Origin: Dillenia suffruticosa
Lineage: Eukaryota; Streptophyta; Magnoliopsida; Dilleniales; Dilleniaceae
NCBI GenBank assembly: GCA_033439265.1
Contig: JAVTVX010000015.1
Span: 25,101,947 to 25,165,946, forward strand
DNA length: 64,000 bases
Direction of reading: 5' to 3'
The notes beneath the pieces were generated by a model. It was not told the DNA's origin, did not search any database, and saw nothing but the letters and a program-made list of their open reading frames with translations. How positions within the stretch are numbered: the first letter of the stretch is position 1; each line of letters starts with the position of its first letter. Below, in pieces: positions 25,462 through 37,483 of the stretch. The position numbers were made by a program, and so were the translations under genes.

Positions 25462-27135
25462 TGGTGTGTCGTCAAACAACCAAAAATAAAATTACCTACT
25501 TCACTAAAGATGAGTTTAGGGTGAGTAGGGTCGAATGCACACGGAACGGTGAATTTATCTCTTTCAAGAAAAATGAAAATATGAGGCGTTTGAGAGATGA
25601 TTTAAGTTTAACAAAAATAAATAAATCAATGAAAATTAATTAAAATAAAACAACTAAATAATATCAATTAAAAAAGAGAATATCAATGAGAGAAAATCTA
25701 GTCAAAAGAATTATTTCCACCTTGATATATTTGATTGATTATCGATACAAAAATTATTCGATATTATGCGAATAAATTTGTTATAGCCGCTAAATACCAC
25801 GAAACGACCAATCTGTCCTTATTTTTTCTATAATCAAGATACCATCGTTAATTACTTCTCTAATCAAAAGACAAACCAAGAGTCTCTCGTTGGATTTAAT
25901 GTTCCGACAACATTACGATCTAAAAAGACCTAATTTTAATCAGTAAATTCCAATCTGGATTTATTTAAATTAGATTATCTAATCTCTTAATATAAATTCT
26001 ACCGTTTGCGAAATTATAAAATTATGTCAATTAGCACTTCATTAAAATCTTGCTATTCTTAAATGGTTGTAAATTATTCTAGAGTTATTAAATATAGACA
26101 TCTATTTAACAATCTTAAAACAATCATAAACACTAACCATAAATATTAAATAAATACTCACAAATATCAAGCAAATAAGATTATTTAGATCTCACAATCA
26201 TCATTTATCAATATTTCAATAATCCTTTGACTAGAAAAATAAATAAAAAATAAAGTATGAAAAGGAAAACTCACTAAAATGCTTTATTGATGTGGAAGAA
26301 AAATGAAATTATAAGAAGCATGTCCCTTACCGGCTGTAGCTTTGTCTCCCCTAATATGTGTCTCATTTTTTATTCCAAAAGTAAGGAAGAAAACTCATTG
26401 AAACTGTCGACTGTAGCCCTTTTGGGGCTGCACATCCAAAAGTGCCTCCAAAAAGCACTACAAAAAAACAGCCTTTTAGTCACAAATTTAGCGACGAAAA
26501 TTTTAAAAAAATTCATCGCTAAAAACATTAGCGACGGATTTAGCGACGAAAAATTTTTCGTCGTAAAAATTTAGCGACAAAAATTAGAAATCCGTCGCTA
26601 AATTTAGCGACGAGAATTGAAATACATCGCTAAATTTAGCGACGAGAATTGAAATCCGTCGTTAAATTTAGCGACAAATAATTTTTCATCGCTAAAATTC
26701 GTCACAAACTTTAGCGACGAAAAATTATCCGTCGCTAAATTAGCGACGAAAAATTATCCGTCGTTAAATTAGCGACATAAAAAAAATCCGTTGCTAAATT
26801 TAGCAACGAAAATCTAAAATTCGTCGCTAAATTTAGCGACAGATAATTTTTTTCGCTAAAATCGGTCACTAATTTAGGGGAAAAAAATCTATAATAATAA
26901 AAAAAATCCGTCGCTAAATTCAGCAACGGATTCCAAATCCGTCGCTGTTTTCAAATTCCGTTAAATGTTAAACTGTTCAGGGCACCCGTGCCACCCTTGC
27001 CCACCCGAGCCTGCCCGCCCGAACGCCCGAGACAGCGCACGTGCCACCTGAGCCAGCACCCTGTGCATGCACTCTTAATTGCTGGAAAATGCCGCGCCTT
27101 CTGCCTCCACCATGGTTCGAACTCCGAACTCCGAA

Positions 27136-27180
27136 CTCCTTCGAACTCCTGCACGCAACCTGTAAACCATCGAGCCAAAT
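27136..27180 (-). other. tRNA-like (pol III A/B box) module in CACTA, left copy
   Basis: On the minus strand TTTGGCTCGATGGTTTAC (A-box-like) is followed after about 12 bases by GAGTTCGAAGG (B-box-like). There is no full cloverleaf, so it is not a tRNA gene. It faces the matching module at 27766-27825. Confidence 0.5.
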
Positions 27181-27765
27181 ATATTATTATGATATAAATT
27201 TTTTTTTTATTATTTATTATCTTTATTTCATATTTTTTAATAATAATAAAATAATATATAATAATAATTTAAAATAATAAATATAATAACTTTTTTTTAT
27301 TTATACCACCCACCTAAAATAATATTAATTAAAAATAATAAATATGATAATTTTTAATAAAATAAAAAATAATAAAATACTAATTTAAAATAAAATAATT
27401 AATTAATTAAAAAATATGTTAATATTATATTTTGATTTCTTCTTTTTTCTTTTATCTTATTATTTTATTATTTTTTTCATTTTTATTTTATTTTTTTAAT
27501 CCATAATTTAAAAATGGATTACAATATCTCAAAACTATAAAATTATAATTATCAATAAATTATAATATATTAATAATTTAAAAAATCTATATATTTAATT
27601 ACAAAATTTTTTTATTCGTTATAATAAAATTATTATATATTATAATAAAATTATTATATATAAGAAATGAGAGTAAAAAGAAAAAAAAACCCAAAAGTAA
27701 AAATAAGGAAAAAAACGTGAGAATAGAAAACAAAGAGGAGGAAAAAAGTCACACAACAATATCAG

Positions 27766-27825
27766 TGGTGCAATGGTAACATATCTTCTGTTAAGTTTTG
27801 AGGTCCAAGTCCAAGATTCGAATCC
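27766..27825 (+). other. tRNA-like (pol III A/B box) module in CACTA, right copy
   Basis: TGGTGCAATGGTAAC (A-box-like, 27766-27780) and GATTCGAATCC (perfect B-box form, 27815-27825) are separated by about 34 bases, as in tRNA-derived SINEs. It is followed by the GC-rich island 27868-27945. No terminator-bounded tRNA fold is apparent. Confidence 0.55.
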
Positions 27826-29459
27826 CTTCAACTACATTTTTTGTATTAAAACAATAAAAGATGCCCAGACACGCCCCCAGGGCGCGGGCGCCCAGGCAGG
27901 CAGGCAGGCGCCCGTGCGTGCATGGGCCGGCGCCAGCGCATTAATATTTAATTAAAAAATTTATATTATTAAATAAAATAATACAAATAAAATAAAATTA
28001 CCTATAAAATAATAAAAAATATTAAATCAAAATAAAGAAAAAAAATAATAAATTAATTAAAAAATATATATAATTTAAATAAAATAAAATATATGGTTTT
28101 TTTAAGAATTAAGAAATATAATATAATAAAATAAAATGTAAATTAAAATATTATAAAATAATAATATGATTTGTTAATATAAATTAATAAAATAAAATAA
28201 AAATAAAATAAAATAAAAATAAAATAAAATTATAATTAAAAGACAGCTACGGATTTTCAAATCCGTCGCTGAAATTATTAAAATAAAATAAAAATAAAAC
28301 AAAATTCTAATTATTCAGCGACGGATTTGGAATCCGTCGCTGAATCAGCCACGGATTTGGAAATCCATCGCTAAATTAAATTACCAACTAAATTAATTTT
28401 TTAATTTAAATATTATATTAATATTATATTTTATTTAATTATATATAAAAAACCTATTTAGCAACGAAATAACGACGGATTTAGAATCCGTTGCTGAATC
28501 AACCACAGATTTGGAAATCCGTTGCTAAATTAAATTACCAATCGTGGTTTTTTAAATTAGTTTTTTAATTTAAATATTATATTAATATTATATTTTATTT
28601 AATTATATATAAAAAAAACTTATTTAGCGACGAAATTTACAACGAAATTTTTTTTTTATCGTCAATTAGCGACGAATTTACTCACGAAAATTTTTTCGTC
28701 ACTAATTAGCGATAAATTTTGCTACGAATGATGTTTCCGTCGCTAATTTAGCCACGACTTTCTTTTCGTTGCAAATTTTGTGGCAAATTAGCGACGAAAA
28801 AGTTCTTGTCGTTAAATTCGTCGCAAAATAGTGACGAATTTTTTCCGTCGTAAAAATCCGTGACTAAAACCGTGTTTTTTTGTAGTGAAGTGTGAAACAC
28901 TTATATATATATAGGAGTAGTAAATCCTAAAATTCATTCCTTATTCAAATTGGTTTTTAAGAAAAAATAAAATTCTCTAAAAAATAATATTTTAGAAATT
29001 TAAAATAAAAGAAAAGTTTCTAAAAATCTGAGAATTACATTTTCAAAATTTTTTTTTCCTAAATATTAGGAATGGAATAAAAATTTTCAATATCTCTAAT
29101 TCCATCCGAACTTTCTCTTGAATATGCAATTGGGAAAGAAAATTTTATTACAGTAAATTTTCAAAACTTTTTGCTTGTCTCTTGAAATCCACGTGCCAAC
29201 GTATTAATGAAAGAGTATTACTGTCCAATTTTTCATACTTTATAAAATTGCTCCAATTTAGCTTCTTTTTCTTTATTTTCCATAATAAGTTTCATTCTGA
29301 ATCAAATGTCACAAAACATAAATATTAGTGTAATATTTATTCAAAAATAATACAAAATCAATCGTAAATATTACACTTATTTAAGCTCTATCAGACACCC
29401 TCATGTATCCCCCTCTCCTTAATTTAATTTAATTTAATTTTATTTTTCAGTTATAGTAT

Positions 29460-30986
29460 CACTGCCAGAAAACATAGCATCAGCGATGAAAAATTACCGA
29501 CGGATTAACGACAGATTTTGTATAATTTTTTTTAATTTTTTAATTTTTTAATTTTAAGTTTTTTTTTTTTTTAATTTTGTTGTAAACCTATTAGCGACGA
29601 AATACCGATAGATTATCGATGGAAATTTTATTGAACAGAAATATTACCGACGGATTTTTAAATTTTTTTAAATTTTTTGTAAACTCATTAACAACGGATT
29701 ATCAAAACAAATTTTACTGATTGATTATCGATGAAAAAATTAGCGACGGATTACCTACGGAAAAATTAGCAATGGATTACCGACGGATTAACGACGGATT
29801 TTTTTTTTTTTTAATTTTTAATTTTTTTAATTTTTTTAATTTTTTTAATTTTTTTAATTTTTTAAATTTTTTTAATTTTTTTAATTTTTTTAATTTTTTA
29901 ATTGTTTTAATTTTTTTAATTGTTTTAATTTTAATTTTTATTTTATTTTGTAGAAGGATAATATTATTTTATTTTAAAAAATTTTTATTATTTTATTTTA
30001 AGCTTAAAATTTTATTTAATTATTTTTAAAAAAATTGTATTTTTATTATTATTAAAAAATTTTAATTTTATATTATTTTATTATTATCAAAAAATTATAA
30101 TTTTTTTATTTCTTTATTAATTCTTTTTTTATTTTATTTTGTCGAAAAATAATATTATTTTATTTTTTAAAATTTTTTATTATTTTATTTTAACCTTAAA
30201 CCTTATTATTTTATTATTAATAAAAAATATGAAGTAAAGATAATAAATAAAAAAAAGAGTATAGATATAAATGTATGTTTGGTCTGGTAATTTAGTTTCT
30301 TATTGTGTTTCACGTGTCTTAGGTTCGATCCAAGACCCCTAAACGGAGACATATTGAAGGCATTTTACACGGATTAGCGATGAATTTTTTTTTTATTTCT
30401 TATAATTTTTTTTATTTTATAATTTAATAATTTTATTTATTTTATTTTTTCAAATTTTTTATTATTTTATTTTAAGCTAAAATAAATTTATTTTATTATT
30501 TTATAATAAATTCTAATTTTATATTATTTTATTATTGTTAAAAAATTATAATTTTATATTATTTTATTATTGTAAAATAAATATGATATGAAGATAATAA
30601 ATAAAAAAAAAGAGTATGATTTGATAAGAAAGATGGTCTCGTGGTTGGGTTGCTAACATTCCTTCACGTGTGCTCGGGTTCAATGCAAGGCAGAGACGAT
30701 TGGAAGGCATTTTTAACAGATTAAAGCAATGGGCAAGCGAGATTTTTCGTCAATTTTTTTTAATTTTTTAAATCAACGCGACAGATATCTTTAACGATGA
30801 AAATTTTTCGTCGCTAATCCATCGCTGATATCAGTGACGGATATATTTTGATCGGTAAAAATTAGCGGGGTCGTTTTTTAGGACGGATTTTGTCCTCACT
30901 AAATCTGTCGCTAATATCTTTTAGCGACAGATTTTTGACTTTTAGCGATGGAAATTTTTATCGCTGATCTGTGTTTTCTAATAGTG
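29460..30986. mobile_element. Second non-autonomous CACTA transposon
   Basis: The element begins CACTGCCAGAAAACA and ends TGTTTTCTAATAGTG, an imperfect terminal inverted repeat (two or three mismatches in 15). It is flanked by a 3-bp duplication TAT (29457-29459 and 30987-30989). Subterminal motifs of GACGGATTA / TTAGCGACGA type lie at both ends. The interior has no transposase. It holds an (AATTTTTTT)n tract at about 29809-29935 and two related tRNA-like modules (about 30278-30331 and 30632-30686) in direct orientation. It sits 66 bp outside the Athila-like element. Confidence 0.88.
30230..30725 (+). repeat. Duplicated tRNA-like module in second CACTA
   Basis: Two direct copies start with 'aaataaaaaaaagagtat' (about 30246 and 30600). 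Each carries an A-box-like TGGTCT(G/C)GT string and a B-box-like sequence (GGTTCGATCC at 30322-30331; GGGTTCAATGC at 30676-30686). Each ends in 'gaaggcattttt' followed by a TTAGCGA-type or derived motif. This looks like an internal duplication of about 355 bp. Confidence 0.65.
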
Positions 30987-30989
30987 TAT

Positions 30990-32990
30990 TTCTTCTATAG
31001 GACAAGAATGTTGTACATAAAAATATAGAATTACTCAAATGATTACAATTTTGATTAAATATAAAGTAGTCATTATATCAATAAATTTAGATATTGATGC
31101 AACCTCTTCTCCTCTTACATTTTGGTTTTTCTGCACAACTCAAAGAGCAAATCACACAAATGCCAATCAAGCATTCAAACTAAAATCCAATTTAGAGCAA
31201 ATCACCACCGACCTGATTCTTTTTGTTTTCCCTTCTACTTTTGTTCTTTTATTACATCCACAGTTGAAGGTGGGGGTATTCCTACATAAAATTGACATTT
31301 GCAGATCTTGACAAAATACCCATGAATACTTGTATCTTAAGTGACTAGGAAACTATATCTATCTCTCATATTTTACGATACCAAACCAGCTGTGTTATTT
31401 GCCTTGCGTAATAGATCTGCCTACATTGAATTCCAAGTTAGGGTCCTTGTAGCCATGTCCTCTTCCCTGCAAGTGCACAAGTAAATCCAGTTCATTATCA
31501 TTGTTTAGAGATTACTGTAAGACATTGGGCAGACCAATTGTTAGCCCATTTCTCGGCAACATGTTTAATCATTGTCATACCCATCTGCACCTCACAAAAA
31601 AAAAGAGAGCCAAGAAGAAGAGTAAAATCAATACATCTTGGTGGTTTTTTGATGATTGTTGAGATGATGCAGTGGGTGATGGTGCAATTAAGCAAGCTCG
31701 TCTACCGTAAGAATGAAAACCAATCATCAGTCTCAAAATTATTTCTTATTATGAACATATTATAATCATGAGTTGCTTGATTCTATTGCGTGCGGTAAAA
31801 GGAGACAACCTATATTGTGTTACTTCAAATTGGCCTGCACAAACCTATCACAAGGAGCTTAAGGTACCTGGCACCAAAGGAAATCAGAAAGGACCCAAAC
31901 AAAACCAAAACCCGGACATCAAATGTGGCACTACGGAAGGTATCTTAACATGCCTAACCGCATGTGCCACAGTTCGAGCCTGATATCCCTAAAATAGCAG
32001 AAAAAGGAAAAGGAGAAGAAAAGAAAGAAACAAAACTGTTATTAAAAGAAAAAGAATAAACACAAAAAAAAAATACTCGACACAATATTTACGTGCCACA
32101 ACATAACTTGTTTATAACATTCATCTAATAGATTAGAGTAAACTTCCTTTTTCTTGAATCAAAATCCGATTATATTTAAAACACTCCCCTCCCGATTCTT
32201 TTTTTTTTTATACAATAATTTGAATCTTAAATCACCAGGTTGGGAGAGAAGGTTGTACCACTAGACTGTCCATTTGGGGACCTCCTCCCAACTCTTTCAC
32301 TCTCATACTCTTATTCTCTATTTTCTTGAACAAAAACACTCCAAACCAAACTATTTATGAGTGAAATCAAATTTCTACTAAATTTAGGAGTGTAGCTTAC
32401 AATACCAAGTATTTTCAAGCAACCATTATGCTACTACCATAGGGCATCCCTCTCTCTCGGAGAGCTCTTCACCATTTCTCAAATTTGATTCTTTTCACCA
32501 CTATCTTTCTTATCATCTATTTCTCTCTTGGCTGCTTCAAGACTCGACTCATCCTTCTCACCTTTCTCCATTCTTGTTGTTTTTCATATGCCTCTCACTC
32601 CAGTTTGAAATTCAAATGGAGATAAAATTAACATTTTCGTTCCCAATTTATGCCCAACTTTGATCTTCAAGTGGAGAGAAATTGTTTTCTTATGCCTCTT
32701 CTTTGCTGTTGTTTTCTTTCCAACCCCTACCAGTCTGGCAAGAGTGATTTTATACCAATTCTGGCTGATTCTTTAGGAAGTAAACTTGAAACTCAACCGT
32801 TGTCCATATGGCTCTGATTCAAAACCAACCCTACCTTGGTCATCGGTTTGGATCAAGGATCGGGGAGTTCTAGGCTGGCCCGATGGCAAGGACTATCTCT
32901 CATTAGATTCAACAAAGTGAAGTGGAATCAACAAATTGAAGAAAATAAGAATTCAAACTCTATGGAATTCAAACTCTAGGCTGTCATAAA
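30990..32990. other. Spacer with no recognised gene
   Basis: No supported protein was found. A minus-strand tRNA-like/SINE-like segment at about 32222-32262 reads TCTAGTGGTACAAC and later GATTCAAAT. The rest is AT-rich, with CT-rich patches near 32280-32700. Confidence 0.4.
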
Positions 32991-32994
32991 TTAA

Positions 32995-34460
32995 ATGCAA
33001 AATGTTGGAAAAGATATTAAAGATTCTTGTGTGGTTGACAAGATTCTCCGCTTTCTCAATTTAAAGTTCAACAATGTATTGCAAGGATTAAGAAAGATTT
33101 CCAACTCTTTGTGCGCTCAAGAAGAGAGGATAATTGGACTAAGAGAGAGCACAATGAGTAAATATTGCAAGCAAAACTGGGGCTGTTAATTCCAAAAGGA
33201 GATGGATTGCTAAAAGGTTGAAGAGGCCAATCATGAATTAGAGCTTGTGGACATGGATGTAGGCACGGTCAAGAAAGAGAAAGAGGCGATTAAAATTCCT
33301 CTAGTGCAAATTGATGAAGAGGAAGAAGTAGAAAACAAAGAAGAGGAAGAAGCAACAATGGAACAAGGCATGCCGAGTCCCAAGTTCAATTCTAACCATG
33401 TGATAGTTTTGGTTATTGTGCCTAGGACTACGAAAATATGAAGGTAAGAAACAAAACTTGTCTAGCTCAAAATTTGCTTCTTTCCTAAAAAAGACTCTAA
33501 AAGGAAAACAAGTACATGGGACTAGACAATCATGCAAGTAACCACATAACAAGTGATAGGGTCAAATTTGTAGAGCTGAATACAAAAATTCACTGAAGAT
33601 CTATGTTTTGGAGACAGCATAATGGTGGAGATCTACAAAGCTACTATCTTGTTCAGGTTAAAGATGATTGTCTTAAATTGCTAACCAATAAAATTTACAT
33701 TTCAAAGTTGTAAGGAAACATTCTTAGCTTGGGACAACTTTTGGAAATGGCTTTAAAATTTATATAGAACTCAGTTTTCTTTGATTAAAAGATTGTAATG
33801 CTAAACTTATTACCAAGGTACCTATGACGAACAACGGATAGTTTTTGTTGGATTTTTTTTCAAATGGATGAACCCATGTGCATGAAGGCATGTGTGAGGA
33901 ATCCATCATAGATATGGTATATAAGACTAGGCTACATCAATTTTGGAGACACCAATGCCTTACTGAAAAAGGCATTCCAATCGTCGACTTCCGCGACCAA
34001 ATATGTGAAACATGCTTACTCTGGTAAGTATCCAAAAAAGCCATGTCAAGGGCCTGTGAGTCACTCTAACTTGTCTATTCCGATATATATGGATCCATTG
34101 ACCCTTAATCCCTTAGTGCAAGTTCTTACTTTTTTTTTTAGTTGATAGTTATAGTAGGAAAGACTTGGATGCTTTTTTTGAAAAAGCAAATTTGAAGACT
34201 TTGATATATTCAAAAAAGGTTGAATCTTAAAAATGAGTTTGAATATGGGAGCCTCTTAGAACTAATAAAGGGGGAGAAAATAAATGCTAAAGTTTTTGTA
34301 AGACTAGAATCACGTAAGTAATGAATACCCCTAAAATCTCCCCCAACAAAATAGAGTTGTGGAGAGGTAGAATTGGACCATCCTCCATATTGTGAGATTA
34401 ATATTGAAGAACAAGAAAAAAACACAAGGATTTTGTGATGAAGTTGTGCCATTTATAGTT
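32995..34460 (+). pseudogene. Degenerate Ty1/copia fragment A (gag to integrase)
   Basis: Broken frames in copia order. A gag piece at 32995-33190 (DSCVVDKILRFLNLKFNN ... AQEERI) resembles the VVEKILRSLxxKF ... HEER pattern. An Asp/Glu-rich stretch follows at 33310-33360, then a protease-to-pre-integrase piece at about 33600-33760 containing NILSLGQLLE. Integrase pieces follow at about 33960-34440. Many stops; no LTR was found for this copy. It lies just upstream of fragment B and is a diverged relative of it. Confidence 0.7.
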
Positions 34461-37247
34461 TATTGTTGAAAAATAAACTTGATATTTATATGGACACAAA
34501 ATGGTTACCTACATGAGTCACAATTATGAAGAAGTTTGAAGATTAGTCATATTAAAAACTATGGAAATAAGGAGGATCATTGGAGTTCAATAGTCTCCCC
34601 AAAAACTAAGAAGTCAAGATACAAAATATAGAATATGTGCAAAATGCAAAATTCAATGATTTTTTTGTGGTTAAAAAATATTTTCATATGATTTTGTCTC
34701 TTTAGTTGTTGGGTTGTTTAATCTTCTCAGTCCTAACATTGAACAATTGTATTAAATGTGGGTGTCAACTAGAGTACTATATAAACCCACCTTGGTGCTG
34801 AGTTGTAATCAAGCCTCAAGCAATAATCATTATTTCTTAGATTATATCTTCTCTTCCCTCTTCCTTCTTGTGAGTATGTGAGTGATCTCTAGCAAAGTTC
34901 AAAATTTCTGAACTTACTTTCCATCAAAGTAGTATCAGAGTTAGGATCAGTTTACAAGATAGCTTCAAGGAACATCTCCATCGCATTCAAATATTGGAAC
35001 CTTACAAAGCTCAATTATGAAAACTGGGCTCTAGGAATGAAAGCAATTATTGGATCCCAATGAGTATGTGATATTATTGAAAGAGGTTTTGGAGAATCTC
35101 AAACTTCTTACTCTACCCGATAACAAATAGAAGCAATAGAGAATGAGAGAGAGAAGAATCGTACTGCTCTTATAATCATTCATCAAGGATTGGATGATGA
35201 TATGTTTGAGAAAGTCGCACACAATACCACTGCCAAGCAAGCTTGGGATGCTTTGAAAAGCACCCTCACTGATGTTGATAAAGTGCAGAAGGTCATACTT
35301 CAAACTCTTATAGCTGAGTTTGGAGCCTTTTCTATGAAAGATAATGAATCCATCTTGGATTACTTCACTTGGGTCAAGCTATAGTGAACCAAATGCAGAG
35401 GCCTGGTAATGATCTCAAAGATCTTCATGTGGTGGAGAAAATTCCGCGCTCCCTCAATTCTAAATTCAATCATGTGTTGCTTGCAATTGAAGAATTCAAA
35501 GATTTAGAGGAAGTGACTATTGAACAACTTAATAGTTCTTTGATTGCCCATGAAGAAAGAATGAATTGAAGCAATGGGGAGCAAAATGAACAAGAATTAA
35601 AAACAAGGGTAGTTGTCAAAGGGAAAGGATCAAGCAAACAAGAAAGAGGCTAATCAAAGGAAGAGGTTGAGCTCGTGGTCATGGTGGACATGGTCAATGA
35701 AGAGAACTAGGAGATCAAAATTCCCCTAATGTAAACCAAGGAAGCAGAAGAGTTAGAGGCTGAGGAAGAGAGACAAAACAACAATGAAAGTTACAATAAA
35801 TCTCAGATCCAATGCTATGCATGTCATAAATTTGGTCATTTTTCTTGGGAATGTGAAAGTAGCAATAAGTTAAATGAAGAGACACAATTTGTTGAATTGA
35901 GGGTAGAATATGATTCAAGACTATTGTTGTCTCTTGAAAAAGAATCAACCTCAGAACTGAGCACATGGTACTACTTAAACAATGGTGCTAGCAATTATAT
36001 GATGGGAGATCGAAACAAATTTGTTGATCTAAATACCAAGATAATAGGATATGTTCGATTCAAAGACAATACAAAGGTAAAGATTGAAGGTAGAAGTACC
36101 ATTCTATTCAAAACTATAAAAATGGTGATCATAAATTGTTAGTTAATGTCTCCTGTATTCCCAAGTTAACTAATAACATCTTGAGTTTGGGTCAACTTTT
36201 AAAAAATGGGTGCAAAATTTATATAGAGAGTAGATTTTTATGACTTAAGAGATCAGAATGCTAAATTGATAGTTAAGGTTCCTATGACAAATAACAGATT
36301 ATTCTTACTAGATCTTCAAACCACGAATTTTATATGCTTTGAAAGTTTCAGTTCAAAAAGTATCATGGCTTTGGCACATAAGATTCGGGTACATTAATTT
36401 CGTGGATCTCAAAACCTTAGGACTAAAAAGAATGGTGAAGAGAATTCTAACCTTAAACCACCCGGATCAAATTTGTGAAGGATATATGTTCGGAAAGCAT
36501 ATGAGGAAAAGTTTTTCAATGCAATCAAGTACTAAAGCCACCAAACAACTTCAGCCGGTTCATGTTGATGTCTACAAACCTATCAACCCTCTGCCATTCG
36601 ATAAAAGCTCTTGCTTTCTAACTTTCATTGATAATTATAGAGCAAAAACTTGTGCATTTGTTTTAACAATAAGTTTGAAGCTTTTAATTTATTTTAAAGA
36701 TTTGAATCCCAAGTAAAAAATGAGAGTCGGTATAAAATCCAAATTTTTAGAACCAATATATGTGGAGAATTTTCTTCCAATGAGTTCAATAAGTTTTTGA
36801 GTCTCAAGGAATTAGGCAGCTAATGACTGTTTCGAGATCTCTCTAATAAAATAGTATAATAGAAAGGAAGAATAGAACCATCCTCAACATAACAAGATTA
36901 ATGTTGGAGAGTAAGAGTATGCCCAAGCAGTTTTGGGCCAAAGCAGTAGCAAGTGCAGTTTATTTGTCGAACCGCTATCCGACCAAGAGTTTGGACTTCA
37001 TAACTCCGTAAGAAGCTTGGAGTGGTCGGAAACCAAGTGTTGCACACCTGAAGGTTTTATCGATAACCTATCCACAAGTCCCGTAGCAAGAAGAATCAAG
37101 TTGGTTGACAGAAGTTGGTCTTCATCGGGTATGACGAGAGCTCCAAAGGTACAAGTTGTTGGACCCTAGAATCAACAAAATAGTGATCAACCAAGAAGTG
37201 GAGTTCAATGAAGAGTCAATATCGGAATGGGGCCACCAACGTTTTGT

Positions 37248-37300
37248 TGGTCTAGTGGGAAGTGCACTAACGCTCCACACTAAAAATTGGGGTTCAAGTC
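37248..37300 (+). other. SINE-like pol III promoter segment inside copia B
   Basis: TTGGTCTAGTGGGAAG (A-box-like, from 37248) and GGTTCAAGTC (B-box, 37291-37300) lie at tRNA-like spacing. The surrounding roughly 150 bp does not match copia protein sequence, so this may be a small tRNA-derived SINE inserted in the integrase-RT linker. Confidence 0.5.
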
Positions 37301-37483
37301 TTGGTAGTGGTAAAAACGACGTTGAGAGAGCTCCATCCCGATTGAAACTCGACAGCAGTTAGACCGAAATTAGTTAGAGTAAAGTTCCAGATACTCGGCG
37401 GTAGACTAAATCCAGGAAACAAAAAAAAAAATATCGAAATGGAGCCAATTTGAGATAAGCTCATATGATTACTTCCTAACTAA

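Larger units (their letters stand above)
26456..28887. mobile_element. Non-autonomous CACTA transposon nested in LTR
   Basis: The element begins CACTACAAAAAAACA and ends TGTTTTTTTGTAGTG, a 15-bp perfect terminal inverted repeat. It is flanked by a 3-bp duplication AAG (26453-26455 and 28888-28890). The sister LTR at about 21530 shows the uninterrupted site 'caaaaagtgtgaac'. Dense subterminal TTAGCGACGAA / TTCGTCGCTAA motifs (about 26484-26950 and 28245-28870, both orientations) are the expected transposase-binding arrays of CACTA elements. There is no transposase gene. The interior is an AT-rich core flanked by two GC-rich islands (about 26975-27115 and 27868-27945), each next to a tRNA-like module, in mirrored order. 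Confidence 0.95.
20542..29393 (-). mobile_element. Athila-like Ty3/gypsy LTR retrotransposon, deleted in pol
   Basis: On the minus strand the order is: 5' LTR (29393 down to 25462, interrupted by a CACTA element), primer binding site (about 25457-25440), gag (about 25312-24680), a short pol-end remnant (about 24195-24168), non-coding 3' region, purine tract (about 22070-22059) and 3' LTR (22058 down to 20542). The LTRs begin TGATAG and end CACACCA. Protease, reverse transcriptase, RNase H and integrase are missing, so it cannot move by itself. The gag and tRNA-Asp-type primer site point to the Athila/Tat side of Ty3/gypsy. Flanks are AGCAC (left) and GACAC (right), at best a mutated 5-bp duplication. 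A diverged LTR of this family lies at about 62100-62792. Confidence 0.88.
25462..29393 (-). repeat. 5' LTR of the Athila-like element, split by CACTA insertion
   Basis: The two LTR pieces are 25462-26455 and 28891-29393, together close to 1.5 kb and colinear with the LTR at 20542-22058. The 2.4 kb between them is a complete CACTA element with its 3-bp target duplication. Confidence 0.9.

Noticed and set aside
26951-27277. Overlapping open frames in the GC-rich island on both strands
   Set aside because: The GC island of a non-autonomous CACTA lowers stop density; no conserved protein motif in any frame.
27766-27825. Possible tRNA gene
   Set aside because: Only A- and B-box-like strings are present; no acceptor or anticodon stem pairing could be built.
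29721-30029. Phe/Asn-rich plus-strand open frame
   Set aside because: It comes from an (AATTTTTTT)n tract inside a CACTA element.
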